The translations under genes and the position numbers were made by a program. The notes below the pieces were generated by a model. The model did no database searches and had not been told where the DNA came from. It saw only the letters and a list, made by a program, of their open reading frames with translations. Below, piece after piece: positions 21,301 to 31,929 of a DNA stretch of 64,000 nucleotides. The stretch's first letter is position 1. Every line of letters starts with the position of its first letter. The stretch comes from Bursaphelenchus xylophilus. Taxonomy: Eukaryota > Nematoda > Chromadorea > Rhabditida > Aphelenchoididae. The DNA lies in NCBI GenBank assembly GCA_904066235.2, contig CAJFCV020000002.1:10788001-10852000 (forward strand), written 5' to 3'.

Positions 21301-21555
21301 TGGTACTATGCAAAGATGGTATGGTTTGTATGGGTGACAATCTCGTGTGTACTCCAAACATATGGAACTGTCTACGCAATCTTGGGTTACTACAAGCAAC
21401 GGCAACCACAACCGCAAAACCCACCTCCGGCACAGCCACAGGCCATGGAAATGGTGACGTACTCAATGCATGGAAGTCCTCAACTACACATTCGAAGACC
21501 ATTTCGGACAGAGGATCAGACGCGACCAGGTTTGACGGAATCTCTTCTTCCTTAG
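18376..21555 (+). CDS. pol-env: BEL/Pao integrase core fused in frame to an envelope-like glycoprotein
   Basis: After the TAA the same frame stays open for about 1,060 codons. The integrase core shows the first aspartate in TGLDICGP, the second in SDNATYF and the glutamate in ATYERLNRS. A basic spacer (GRPRRNK, about 19400-19420) leads to a hydrophobic signal-like segment (PLLMLLTFVIGGVNG, 19441-19485). A cysteine-rich ectodomain with several N-glycosylation sites follows, then a threonine-rich mucin-like stretch (20290-20460), a basic SRQ site, a second ectodomain and a C-terminal membrane anchor rich in tryptophan and tyrosine (about 21285-21390). Some nematode BEL/Pao elements carry envelope genes taken from viruses. 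The source family of this one is not clear to me. Lying in one frame with integrase, it would need cleavage or splicing. Confidence 0.8.
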   Translation, partial: ETPMFPPLPTSRTTTGTPFESTGLDICGPLRTKDGPAYVLLLTCLRTRSVHLELTDSIKTEDILNAMTKFCARRGVPRYILSDNATYFVAGRKMFLEKYGHLQNITWTHTTPNAPWRGATYERLNRSLKEGIKRTLGRSRPSYKELETLVIAIEGTLNNRPLLPLYDDNDSFEALRPVDFLRPNGTRYDENGDTANESSDPDFVIKAYKINELRQLYDKFNERLDKFWARWRKEYLDTLADRGNYQEKQTLIPKPGELVILEEPEQPRGEWKMARIKRAIKSKDGITRNCEIILPNRKTAIRAVNLLHPLEIGGEVEGEELDYKTKEDLEREQKQPVPARCGRPRRNKFIDYTPLLMLLTFVIGGVNGQTNQPKLCLGKTRVLWRMPDVASCDYDLSVNSDVGKPRRIELYKRNTIEFHSPAYVCRLEAMTVRQQTLLNGVPEVREDQNPPEVLSEEECKKMIVERKCKHGELVKGKSIYRTHNKVSIDPPNRIMTFLNGEKVDVKRNCLLLETKVFAHYGSPSATSAMGDLSGCTYSAGICRTKENEIFVWKVNQTQRCEFVKAYQGVGVVTDKSAVIEDLHAMVTFNTTITKSDCNQTIIPTDQGLGIRIGPPIKIRGIQDETPDLPTRAPFIQPKDLPTMPTTTLRPTSRPTTTRTTPIRTEPPRRTTTTAPTKATRATTTKTTRTTTTGKGSGNPSQMFGLMELLRGATKEDMMAKGYDEETIDNFLAKMKPRWSRQANLDVSDEESSDLQFAEYYTLKQMRHLARAMCAMLREHSTRIREVISINPTVTMQRLLNRTNIVANRLSDDIVEVEMCHRLNKKEYQFKPSPNECVIPIRINQYNTTLFLNRHTQILHRSKETAKEENCGPTMNVIIDGQVYEYNRMTGKTTPIKEQAKQVKLEEKDQWHFLDQQYIFKDIILHKSNVFQEEILEEMEKAVSTESEILVQDQSVLEHHDLRTEILDSWGLLWTIWYYAKMVWFVWVTISCVLQTYGTVYAILGYYKQRQPQPQNPPPAQPQAMEMVTYSMHGSPQLHIRRPFRTEDQTRPGLTESLLP

Positions 21556-21564
21556 GGCCGGGAG

Positions 21565-22040
21565 TGTTGCGACTCGACTCGCAAAGAATTGTAAAAAGTT
21601 TTTTCAACTATATTATTTTTATCTTTCCTCTTGTTTGTAAAGGGAAAAAATTGTGAGCGTTCTTTACTCTCCATTTCTCTCGCAATTGTTTACTAAAAAG
21701 TCTCTTCATTTTTCTCTTCTTTTCGCGAAACGCGAAAATAACTCTCTTCGCTTTTTTCTAACGCAGAAATTATTGCGAAACAAATCTATCGCATTCTAGA
21801 AACGAATTATGTCACGACATATTTGTCTAAATTTCGAAATTGTTGTGAAATAATGTTTACATCACACTAACCCCACCAGTATATAAACCCGGCCCGAGCC
21901 ATCTAAAGAGAGAGTCGCCTGAAGTAAGATATATTCCTCTACTCTGGAATTGTATACGCTGGTTCTATTCAAATAAACTACTGTGTATAACCTTTTTTGG
22001 ACTAATCTTTCACCACTAGACTTTACTGACTTATTGCACG
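21565..22040 (+). mobile_element. 3' LTR of the chimeric element
   Basis: It begins TGTTGCGACTCG immediately after a purine-rich tract (AGGGCCGGGAG, 21554-21564), the expected plus-strand primer. It carries TATATAAA-type TATA at 21881-21887 and AATAAA at 21972-21977. The right boundary is not fixed: a TTGCA near 22031-22036 would give the usual CA end, but there is no complete 5' LTR to compare with, and I found no clear target-site duplication against the bases before 15160. Confidence 0.75.
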
Positions 22041-22697
22041 GGGCGCAATATCGCCTTGCTTCCGTAAGACATGCTGTTCGTGGCGGTGCAAAATATACAA
22101 AACTCCCTACAAACGCTTTAGCCGACTGCAGTGTCTAGGCCAATGCTCTCTCTGCTTTAACTCCATCTTGCAACCCCAAAATAAAATGCACCAAATGCGC
22201 ACGGCAGCCGCATCACCCGCTCTTATGCCCGCGCGTAAGCGAGGAAAAACAAGAGCAAGTCGGTACTCAACATTTCTGTTCAGGCTAAACGAAAGGCGGT
22301 ACTTGAGGCTCAATGAATCAACAAAAGTGTCGCGCTCCGCGAGAGTAAGAAAGAACAACGCGAACATCAGGATGCTATATATCCCCCAGAGGGATATGCA
22401 GGTTAGGTGGAACTTTTGATAATATGGCATCAAGATTTTCAGTAGCTTTGATCAAATGCGCCCGTGATTTGCCGATTTCAGTCCGTCCGGAATCGGACGT
22501 CACCGTTGTCGCCATTTGAATGAAGTTGTGTACTAGATTTCACGGCCCTTCTCCCACACGATCAGGCACCGCTTCTTCTCACAACGGGTCCGGGACTCTT
22601 TCCTCAGACCAACCCTAAAAACACAACAAATCCAACGATAAATAACACACCTTTTATCCGCCTCAATCCGTCTACAATCACACAAATATATTATATA
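22041..22697. other. No gene seen
   Basis: Short opposing frames exist at 22107-22433 but show no domain, start context or similarity that I can recognise. Confidence 0.4.
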
Positions 22698-24109
22698 CTC
22701 CCCGTACAATGTTTTGACCCCCCTCCTAACTCCGTCCAAAGTGTACTAATTCGGACCAAATTTGGTATGTAGTATACTCACAGGCTAGTAACAAAAAATA
22801 ACATAGCAGGACCTACCTTATGGTTGAATATCAAAATCTAGGGAAAATTTTCAAAAATCACCTTAAAAAATCGAGGAAAAAGTTTTGACCCCCCATTAAA
22901 AAACGTTAGATATCGCCAGCGGATGCCACGCAAACCTATTGTAATCGACGTCCCATACCTGAATACAGGTTAATAAATGGTTTCCCGTTGAATGCTTCGT
23001 TGCATTTGAGGATTCAACGCGTTAAACCGTTTTTTGCTGCCCAAAATTGTTACCTTCTCCTTTCAATAAAAGTGCAAGGTGGCCTGGCGGTGTAGATTCG
23101 GCAGATACCCTCTTGTCATGCCCAGCCTTGGTGAGCCATTTGCTCTTTGACTCAAGGTCGAGATGTGGTCGTTAGGTCCTCAATGTAATCGTGAGACTCC
23201 TAGTTACTCTCAAACAAAGAATGAACTCCGGCTGACACGGTCTCATATGGTTTGCAGGCGCAACTTCGCCGATCTGCACCTTAACGAAAAACCCGCGTTT
23301 TTCAAATGGATTTTTAGCCACCAAAAACGGTCTTCATTTGATGGACCAGGTAATTTAAGACGGTACAGCACCCACCATACTCATTTGAGACGTATGAAAC
23401 GCCAAGTTGGAGGTGGGGATGTCATCGTACTCGGGGTCATCTACAGCAACGGCAAACTTAAGATTAAGGTGAATGAAACCCATTACAAAACGTGTCAAAT
23501 CAAAACATTTTACATTACTGAGAGTAAATAGAAGTCTCACGATTACATTGAGGACCTAACGACCACATCTCGACCTTGAGTCGAAGGGCAAATGGCTCAC
23601 CAAGGCTGGGCATGACAAGAGGGTATCTGCCGAATCTACACCGCCAGGCCACCATGCACTTTTATTGAAAGGAGAAGGTAAATACCGGTCTAAATCACAT
23701 GATATAAACCCAATTTAGAGCTCTAGGAAAGCGCTAAGGCAAGATTTTTACAATTTTGGGCAGCTCTACATTAAAAACGGTTTAACGCGTTGAATCCTCA
23801 AATGCAACGAAGCATTCAACGGGAAACCATTTATTAATCTGTATTCAGGTATGGGACGTCGATTACAATAGGTTTGCGTGGCATCCGCTGGCGATATCTA
23901 ACGTTTTTTAATGGGGGGTCAAAACTTTTTCCTCGATTTTTTAAGGTGATTTTTGAAAATTTTCCCTAGATTTTGATATTCAACTATAAGGTAGGTCCTG
24001 CTATGTTATTTTTTGTTACTAGCTTGTGAGTATACTACATACCAAATTTGGTACGAATTAGTACACTTTGGACGGAGTTAGGAGGGGGGTCAAAACATTG
24101 TACGGGGAG
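22698..24109. mobile_element. Inverted-repeat TA-flanked element with Tc1/mariner core
   Basis: Ends CTCCCCGTACAATG and CATTGTACGGGGAG are exact complements and are flanked by TA at 22696-22697 and 24110-24111. The arms are about 500 bp each and nearly identical, covering the TTTTGACCCCCC blocks and, further in, 23050-23200 against 23530-23690. About 320 bp of unique sequence in the middle holds a transposase remnant. Confidence 0.85.
23205..23531 (+). pseudogene. Tc1/mariner transposase remnant
   Basis: The centre of the element encodes FKWIFSHQKRSSFDGP, then RQVGGGDVIVLGVIYSNGKL. This follows the family pattern around the second catalytic aspartate: a WIFSDEK-type stretch, FDGPD, then GGGSVMVWGAIS-x-GK-L. 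The aspartate position reads HQK here and only about 90 residues remain. The fragment is non-functional but identifies the superfamily of the element that encloses it. Confidence 0.75.
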
Positions 24110-24421
24110 TATACGTAAACAGATACACAATCACCGACGAATAACTTGGCCCGAGCGGTCCTCGACACTTCTCGGCCGTTTCGTACGTGCCAAATCCCAA
24201 TGACTGTCCAAATTGTCCCCATAATTCCCATTTCCACGGCTTGCGACGGAATGCCAATGCTGTCAATCTGATCGCTTCGAGACTCGGCGGTGGTCCAAAT
24301 GCCTCCCGGTTGTACTGTGTTTGTCTTTGGTCAACCCGCAAACTTGGGTTAATAAACTTTATTTTTATTAACACACGAAAATCCAGCCAAAATTGATCAA
24401 AAATTTTTTACTTCCAAACAC

Positions 24422-26520
24422 TCATTTCTTTGACTTCGACTTCTTTTTGGATCTCCTCAGCGAAGCATCCCTTTCCTTGGCGGTTTCTCGGATACTCTCG
24501 GACGAAACGACACAGAATTCCTTAGGCTTCTTCACAATGCACATTACTACAGCAATTGCAATGGCGAGCCCAAGCAAAGTTCCTCTGAAAAAAACAAATA
24601 AAAAATTTTTTTGCCCAAAAAATTGCGCTGTGTAAAAAAATCGGAAAGGGCTCTAGGATCTGCACGCACGGTGAAAAAAAAAATTTCCGGAGTTTTAAAG
24701 AATGCATTGTGCAAAAAGAATGCAAGAAACATCCAAATTGAGAAAAATGCACCACAAAATTATACTGTGCAAAAAAGTCAAAAAATTCGTCATTGCACAG
24801 TGCGGGAGACATTTTAGAAAATCAAAGATCTGCATAGTGCAAAATTTTTTTGGAGTTTCAAAAAATGCACTGTCCAAAAAATACAAAAATCTAGAATTGA
24901 AAAAAATGTCACCAAAAAATTGCGCTGTGCAAAAAAAAACAGAAAAGTTGTCATTGCACAGTGCGGAAGGCGTTTTGGAAAAAAAAATTTTTTGGTCACC
25001 TTCAAGAAAGTGCACTGTGCAAAAAATGCAAAAAAATTTATTGAAATATTGCACAGTGCGGAAGATATTTTCATATTGGATAATCAAAGATCTCCACGGC
25101 ACAAAATTTTTTCGGAGTCTAAAAAAATGCACTGTGCAAAACAATGAAAAAAATCTCGACACTAAAAAATGTGTTACCATGAAGTTGCACTGTGCAAAAA
25201 ATTCCGAAAAAAATTGTTAAAATATTGCACAGTGCGGAACACACATTGAAAAAAAAGATCTGCAAAAAAATCGAAAAAATTTTCGAAGCTTCAAAAAAAA
25301 TTTTTTTTAATCCTCTTACCCAATGAATCCCAAAAACAGCGATAATGGCCACCAATACCGATTGAGTTCGAAGAACAAATCGAGTTCACCATGCGGATGA
25401 ATAAACACGCTTGGATTGGCCGGGTCGAATGGAAGATCGCTAACCAATTTCAAGATTCTATTGGGCGATTTGATGACCAAACTGAGTGATTCAACTGCTC
25501 GGCCTTGTCTGGAAAAAAAAATTATTGAAGAACCTAATATTTTGTGGGTAAAATGCGACAACTTGAATAAAAATTGTTTTAAATATCTAAAAATTCAATT
25601 TTCAGCCACTTCTCGGGCGCAGCTCGGAAAAAATCAAAAATTTTTTTATTTTGTCAAAACGTCGGAAAAATCAATTTTATAATAAGTTTATGGGTTTTTA
25701 GGATATTTTTATGACAATAAAAAAAATTTTAAAACAACCTACTCCAGTAAAACGTCAATAATCTTGTAATTTCCAACCTTTCGAACCAGAAAGCCACAAA
25801 GAATCTTCTCCGGTTGATATGCTCTGGGATAGAGGAGATTTTGTTGAAGAGTAAAGTTCTGTGAGCGCAAGTCGTCACGGTTCGGCTTTCCGTTTGATTC
25901 TAAATTTTTAAAAATGCAAAAAATTTTTTTTAAATAAAAAAATTGGAGTAACGTGGGGAAATTTCGAGAGCGAGAGAAACGGAAAAAGTTCCTTATTTTG
26001 GCCACAACAAAGGTACTCCGCGAACTGCGCCCAAGCTTGGGCACTAAAGTTAGAAAAAAATGCTTCGACCTGGCTGGCACTGAATTACTATAATAGCTCT
26101 ATAGTTTTAAGGGTACCTACGAAGGCTGTGACGACTCATTTAGTTCCATACGGAGGCAATAAGTTTAGTTCCGGACAGGTTTCATCGTATAAAGTGTAAA
26201 ATCACAGGCTGCAGCCGTTTTTGAAGGGTAAGGTGGTACGTAAAAAAGAAGGTACCTCACTAACTAAATCAACTGTCCGGGCATTGACAACGATGAATTG
26301 AGCCTGCACGCTAAATTTGGGCTAATTCCGACAAGCTTCCGCAAAGTTATAAGTTGTGGCCAAAATAAGGAACTTTTACCAGAGAAACAAAGTTTTTCGG
26401 GCATTTCTTTGAAAATTTTGAACTAAAACTCGGCCAAAACTTACAAAAAAAACTTGAACAGATATTTCAGCTTTTGCTATCGATTTTATGAGATATATAA
26501 CAAAGTTTCATAGTTGAAAT

Positions 26521-26554
<34 letters not shown>

Positions 26555-27362
26555 AAAGCCCCTGTAACAGCCTTATAATAAGGTGAAGAATCAACCAATT
26601 CATTCTCTAAACTACTTTTTCCCTCACAGAATTTAAGAACATAAAAATTTTTTTGACCGTCCTCCTCTTTTTCCATACTCTCTCGCCCATAATTTTCGGT
26701 GAATATCTCGGCTACTCTTGCAAATTACAAGCCAAGATTTTCAGGAATTTATATGTAGCCAATCTGTAACTACTATGCTAAATTTGAAGAAAACTGGCCA
26801 GCGGAACTCGAGAAAATCTCTTGCCAAAAAAAAACACTTTTTTCTCTGACCGTCTGTCGTTTTCCGCAATCTCTCGTCGAAAATGCTGAGAAATTCCTAA
26901 TTTTCTCTCCGTATATGACTTTTTTGGTTCGAAAAACGGTAATTACAAACTTACCTTTCAAAAACCAAAGTTGTGGAGGCGGATTTGTGGCATTGAACAT
27001 AACCCTCGCGGTATAGCAGCTATTGGATCCGATCTGAATCGTAACATCCGGAACTTTCGGAAACTTAAACTCAAATTCCAACTCCGGAGTGTTCTTGAAA
27101 CTGAAATTGAACGTGTCGAGGGCAATGCCGAAAAATGGACTTGGATCACAGCCATCTTTGTAATCTTTTTGGTTCAAAAACTTGTATTCAATTCTACCAT
27201 CAACGGCTTTGAGATGACAGGTTTCTGAAAAAAACGCGTCAAAAATTCCGTCACCCTAAACAAAAAATCTTAAAATATGGATTCCTTACTCTCTCCGCCG
27301 ACTTTGAGTACTGTAATCATCCCAAAAATAGCCACAAATCGAAGGGAAATTACACTTGACAT
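24422..27362 (-). CDS. Predicted single-pass type I membrane protein, five exons, family not recognised
   Basis: Exons on the minus strand, in order, are 27290-27362, 26955-27224, 25743-25899, 25320-25508 and 24422-24584. Phases agree and give 283 residues. The N-terminus is a signal peptide (MSSVISLRFVAIFGMITVLK). The lumenal or extracellular part begins KTCHLKAVDGRIEYKFL, contains six cysteines and N-glycosylation sites (NFS, NAT and NFT), and is rich in beta-type sequence. A membrane segment (RYWWPLSLFLGFIGGTLLGL and onward) spans the exon 4-5 junction. A cytoplasmic tail of about 40 residues ends in a lysine- and serine-rich stretch (RRSKKKSKSKK). Introns 3 and 4 hold a MITE and GCACNGTGC dyads. 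The start is the only ATG before the signal peptide. I could not place it in a family. Confidence 0.75.
24595..25250. repeat. GCACNGTGC dyad cluster in an intron
   Basis: About 13 copies of the 9-bp dyad or one-mismatch forms, each usually followed by A runs or preceded by T runs, at irregular spacing of 30-60 bp. They fill intron 4 of the membrane-protein gene and avoid its exons. Confidence 0.8.
25986..26375. mobile_element. 390-bp MITE, AAGTTCCTTATTTTGGCC family, copy 1
   Basis: Terminal inverted repeats AAGTTCCTTATTTTGGCCAC and its complement bound the element. A second copy lies inverted at 49751-50142, about 95% identical by eye. No coding capacity. It sits in intron 2 of the membrane-protein gene. 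Confidence 0.85.
26640..26945. repeat. Diverged copy of the GGGGAAGTAC-type MITE
   Basis: The order of blocks CTCTCTCG, ATATCTCGG and AGATTTTCAGGAATT matches the 3' half of the elements at 36035-37048 and 48794-49475. A second similar block follows at 26840-26930. The ends are not recognisable. A poly(T) run of about 27 bases lies nearby at 26526-26552. Confidence 0.5.
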
Positions 27363-27817
27363 CAGATTTTCGATCAAAGAAAAGATGAAAAATCGACCGG
27401 TCGGTAAAATTTTCGGGTGAAAAGGGGGTAAAAAATGTCTTGAGTTGCATTTCCAACAAATTTCCGCTAATTTTTTGGCCGTTTTAACATTTCCAATATT
27501 CTTTTGACACTCCGTCAACTTTGTGACATTTCGTCTACTTCATGGAGAATTTTATTTCTTTTTCTTTTTTTGTTGGGATTTTCGGTAGAATTTGATGGTA
27601 AATAGGTGATAGGAAAGAATAAATAGGCTAGGCTTCTAATTTTTACCTCTTTGCGACTTCTGATATTATTTTAGACATTCGTCACCTAGTGTAATATAAA
27701 TTTTCACGATTTTTTCGTAAATAACGTGTATGAACCACTATATATTCAGATCGCAATGACGATTTGTTTGTATTCAGATTCCGCTAATGGTTTTTTCTTA
27801 TTTTCAGCTAGATCAAG

Positions 27818-29941
27818 ATGGACAAGAAGCCGATCAAGAAGAAGACCAAGCCGGCGCCGGAAGCCGCAAATTTGAGCGAAGCGCAGAAGGAACAGCTGAA
27901 GGAGTCGATAAGGTCGGAAATGGAGACAAAAATTGTTTCCAAAGCCAAGAAAAAGGCTGTCGGAATATCGAAAGTTAGTCGAGGAAAAGCCGTGAAGACA
28001 CAGAAGAAAGCTGTAAGTTTTTTCATCGTTTGTTGTCTGTATTTAGATGAATGAGAGTGGTACGAGTCTATGATGTATTTTACACTGATTTTCTTCAAAT
28101 TCTTCCGTTTTTGTTAAAAAATTTGATGTCATGGATAACATCACAAAATTTGGGCGGTCTAATTGAAGACGTAGCAAAAACTGTATGTTTGATATTTGCG
28201 ATAGGACCTGTTACTGTTGTTCAATGTTCCTTGAACGATTTGGGGAGTCAAAATTATGCATTTTGAGCTCGTTTTTATATTATACTTGAAACTTTTGGAC
28301 TCTAACAAAATTCTGTTCGATTTTCGGTATTTTAATCATAGAATAAGCAATTTTTGAGCTTTGCAGGTTTCCTAGGACTTACTTGAGCTATTTAAGTCCA
28401 CCAGTTGGTTCTGTTTTGCTATTTTTGTCCTTTTCCATAAGCGATGTTATACTTGGCAGTTAAAAAATTAATTTTTTTAAAAGTGAAGCTAACGTTATAT
28501 TATTAATAAAAGCTCCTTTTCAGGAAAAAAGAGCTCGTCGAGAAACTCGTGAGAAGATCAGAGAGAAGCTTGGAGACGATGCCGCACCAAAGGCCGAGCC
28601 CAAAACAATCGAAAACACCAGAGAAGCTGATGCCACTTTTGTTGATACGAATGATGTTGAAGTGAGTTTTTTTTTATTTTATTGTTACGTTTTTAGATCA
28701 AAGAAGAAGTGGGCTTGATTTTACTACCGAAATTCCCAAATTGACGTTCATTTTCAGGTCCAATTGGACGAAAATTCGGATGAGCTCTCGGCCTATTTCC
28801 GAAGGGAAACTCAGCCGCGAATTTTGCTCACAACTTCGCCGAAAGCCAAAGTCACAACAATGAAGTTTGCATTTGAGATGCAGAAATGCATCCCGGATGC
28901 GGAATTCTTACCGAGGAAGGATGCAGCCATCAAGAAGATTGTCAAAGACGCCATTGAAAGGGACTTTACTGATGTTGTTATTGTTCATGAAGATAGAAAA
29001 CGGCCGGGTAAGGACTGTTCAGTGGGTGTGGGGTTTGATTTGGAGATTTTGAGGCCAGACAGAAGTGATACGGTGATTTTTGGAGTTGGGTGGGGTAAGA
29101 GGGGACCATGAATAATATCAGAGGAATTGGCTAGTATAAGATAAATTTTGGATCAAAGTGATATTTACTAGTATTCTAAAGGTCTTATGAGAGGTGTTAC
29201 TGTAATTTAGAAGGAAATTAAATGGTGGTTCAAAACAAAAATTGCTTTTTTTGCAAGAAAATTGAGTTTTTATACCTAAAACAATGTCAAAATGGAGTTA
29301 ACTTTTAACTTTCTTACTATTATTCGCTTCTTTTCGACCTCAAAGGAAATTACACTGTATAACGTTTGATTTTGCAGTCGGTCTCATGATCTGCCACTTG
29401 CCGGAAGGCCCTACCGCCTACTTCAAGATTAATAGTCTGAAGTTCAGCAAAGACATCAAAGGAGTTGGCGAATCCACCGATCATTGCCCAGAAGTCATTT
29501 TGAACAATTTCAACACTCGACTTGGCCATACGGTGGCTCGAATGCTCGCCTGTCTCTTCCCACATGACCCTGAATTCAGAGGCCGGAGAGTTGTAACTTT
29601 CCATAATCAAAGGGATTATATCTTCTTTAGACATCATCGGTGAGTTTGGGAGGGCTTTATGAGAGGTTTGGAGAATAGAATTGGGGTTTTTATATATTGT
29701 AGATGGCAGTTTGGACATCTGATTATATTACACTTGATATTTTTTTTATCAAATCTTGCATTTTTTTAGATACGAATTCAAAAAAGAGGGTGCCAAGGCC
29801 GCACTACACGAATTAGGCCCCAGATTTACCCTCCGGCTTCGATGGCTTCAAAAAGGAACTTTTGATTCCAAAGAAGGAGAATATGAATGGGTCCGAAAGC
29901 GGCACGAAATGGAGATGTCCAAACGAAGATTTTACTTGTAA
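27818..29941 (+). CDS. rpf-1: RPF1, Brix-domain 60S ribosome assembly factor
   Basis: Exons are 27818-28012, 28524-28661, 28758-29007, 29378-29639 and 29770-29941, in phase, giving 338 residues, the usual RPF1 size. RPF1 works in the nucleolus in maturation of the large-subunit precursor (27S and 5.8S/25S rRNA processing), binding RNA through its Brix domain. The N-terminal 100 residues are lysine-rich and helical. The Brix domain starts near [15 protein letters not shown] and contains [49 protein letters not shown] and [14 protein letters not shown]. The C-terminal [18 protein letters not shown] is diagnostic of RPF1 within the Brix family. TTTTCAG at 27801-27807, 10 bp before the ATG, is a likely spliced-leader acceptor. 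AATAAA follows at about 29983. It converges with NDUFB2. Confidence 0.95.
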
Positions 29942-29994
29942 TTGGCTAAACTTTTTTTTGTTACTTGTTCCTTGTTATTCGATAATAAATTGTT

Positions 29995-30090
29995 TTTTGT
30001 CCATTGCACAGTGCGAATTTTCAAAATTTTTGACGCCGCACAGTGCGAAAATAAATTTTGGTCCCGCACTGTGCGAAAAAAATAAAAAAA
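29995..30090. repeat. GCACAGTGC copies between convergent genes
   Basis: Three copies of the dyad within 75 bp in the short spacer downstream of rpf-1, overlapping its presumed poly(A) region. Confidence 0.75.
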
Positions 30091-30161
30091 ATTTTGCTCC
30101 GAGTCCAAAAAATGTGACAAAAATACATTTTTTTATTCTAAAATACCTCCTAAACACGGAT

Positions 30162-31092
30162 TCAACGATAAGTTCCGTACTTTTTGCCATGACTTCCCCA
30201 ATATTCCGGGTCCTCCGCATCATCCGGCGGGATTCCCAACTCCTCGTCCGTGAATTCCTTCGGAATGTAGGGGATATACCAATGCCCAACCAACAATTCG
30301 TACTTCCAATAGATCGAGTAGAAGACCCAGGACCAGAACATGGTTCCCAAAACGGTGGCCATGATTTGATCGCCTCGCAGTTTGTAGTGGGGCCTTTCTC
30401 GGTAGAAAAATCTGGAAAATGTGGAATTTTTAGAAATTTTTCTTGGAGATTGTAGTGAATTTTAGATTGGACACATCTATTTCAACATGCTCCGGAAAAG
30501 GAATAAAAAATTTCAGGTAATTCGCAAAAATTTTTGAGATTTTAGATAGCTTGAGTAAAACATCTAATTTGAAGACTGTGCAACGTTTTTCACGCTGAAT
30601 TTTTTGCTTGAAATTTAACATATAAGCCCTTATCTAACTCCTAGAACCATTCAAAATACGTTTTCAAGAGCTTTCATACAGAAAAAAGACCAAAAATTTC
30701 TTAAACTATCCAAGTCTATGATGAACAATATAAAATCTCTCCAAAATCGGAAAAACAGATTTCCAAAAGGGCTAAAACAGTCTCCATAAGCCTATTCTAC
30801 CCCTTTATCTTCATCCGCACCATATATTCTTCTTGGGTTTCCTAAAATCAAACAAAAAATCGGAAAGAACGTACTCTTGGTTCTCATCTCCCTCCATCAT
30901 CAGATTATGGGTATGCGTGTGGTAGATGGGATTGTCAAGGGCACCAAAGTGATTACCAACCATAGCTTCCTCGACTTTGTTCGCCTCCTTTTTGGACAAC
31001 CATTTCTGGCTTCGAGCGGAGAAGCCGAGGCTTCGGAGCTGCGTGGCCAGAATCCGAGATTGATTCAGGGCTTTTGCACGGGCCAGCCACAT
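30162..31092 (-). CDS. NDUFB2: NDUFB2, accessory subunit of mitochondrial complex I
   Basis: Two exons (30875-31092 and 30162-30411) join in phase to give 155 residues. NDUFB2 is a single-pass accessory subunit in the inner-membrane arm of NADH:ubiquinone oxidoreductase. The signature ending FTDEELGIPPDDAEDPEYW is the family hallmark. It is preceded by one membrane helix (MFWSWVFYSIYWKYELLVGH) and by FYRERPHYKLRGDQ, which aligns with the conserved YRQ motif region. The N-terminus (MWLARAKALNQSRILATQLR) is basic and hydroxylated, as expected for a mitochondrial presequence. It is longer than the mammalian protein because of an N-terminal segment of about 60 residues. Confidence 0.87.
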
Positions 31093-31860
31093 GGCTTACT
31101 AAAAATAAATGTATTTAGGGGGATTTAAAATAAAACTAAGAATTCATGCGGGGAATATGAGGAATATTATATTGTTCATGAGATCAGATGTCGAAAAAGT
31201 AAATTAAACGGGGAACTATCAAAATTTTGAAGAGAAAAGGCGTGGTACTGCCTCATGTTAGCACATCCAGCAATATTAAATGGCTTTGGCAAAAAAAATT
31301 GGAGAATTTCTAAGGTTCCCGACCAATTACATTATCCATGTCCCAAGTATGAAAAAAGGTTGGTTTTGGGGAATTTTTCAACAAATTTTAATGAAACTGC
31401 ATCTAGCGAGAAAGCCAGCACCCTAATCAACGTTTTTCATAAGGAATTCTCAATTCCCTTGGCTATTTTCAACAAGAAAAATATTATTTTAGACATAAGA
31501 GACACAAAGAAATTTTGAAGAATAGTTTCAGCTATATAAATCAAAGTAAAGAAGGAGAATTAATGTAAAATACGAGGTAGAGCAGTATGTTTCCACTTTT
31601 CAAGCGAAAAAATCGAGAGAAAACAGCTTGCAACGGAATGCCAAGAGGTGTGGAAAAATTGCCAAATCTGCGGGAACTTTGAATTTTGATTACTTCTAAA
31701 CTTACTTTTTGGCGGGAATCGAGGTAAACAAGGCATTTCACGATCCTAGACAACCGAAATTTTAGAAAAATAAAAAATTTTCAATTTTATTTTTTCAAAA
31801 TTTTTAATTTTTCATTTTCTCACGTAGAAATTCAAATTTCCCCCGAAATTTGCATGAAAT
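31093..31860. other. Intergenic, no gene assigned
   Basis: This is the divergent spacer between NDUFB2 and the sperm-protein gene. On the minus strand a 50-bp stretch at 31693-31742 is bordered by an acceptor-like and a donor-like site (GTAAGT). It could be a 5' untranslated exon of the minus-strand gene, but nothing confirms it. Confidence 0.4.
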
Positions 31861-31866
31861 GAGGGG

Positions 31867-31874
31867 TATAAAAG
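31867..31874 (+). promoter_or_regulatory. TATA box of the major sperm protein gene
   Basis: TATAAAAG lies 55 bp before the ATG at 31930, a typical distance for the compact promoters of nematode sperm-protein genes. Confidence 0.7.
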
Positions 31875-31929
31875 CCGGAGATTTGGGCTGGATCCTCATC
31901 AGATCCGTTCTGTTTCCTCTGTTCTCGCG

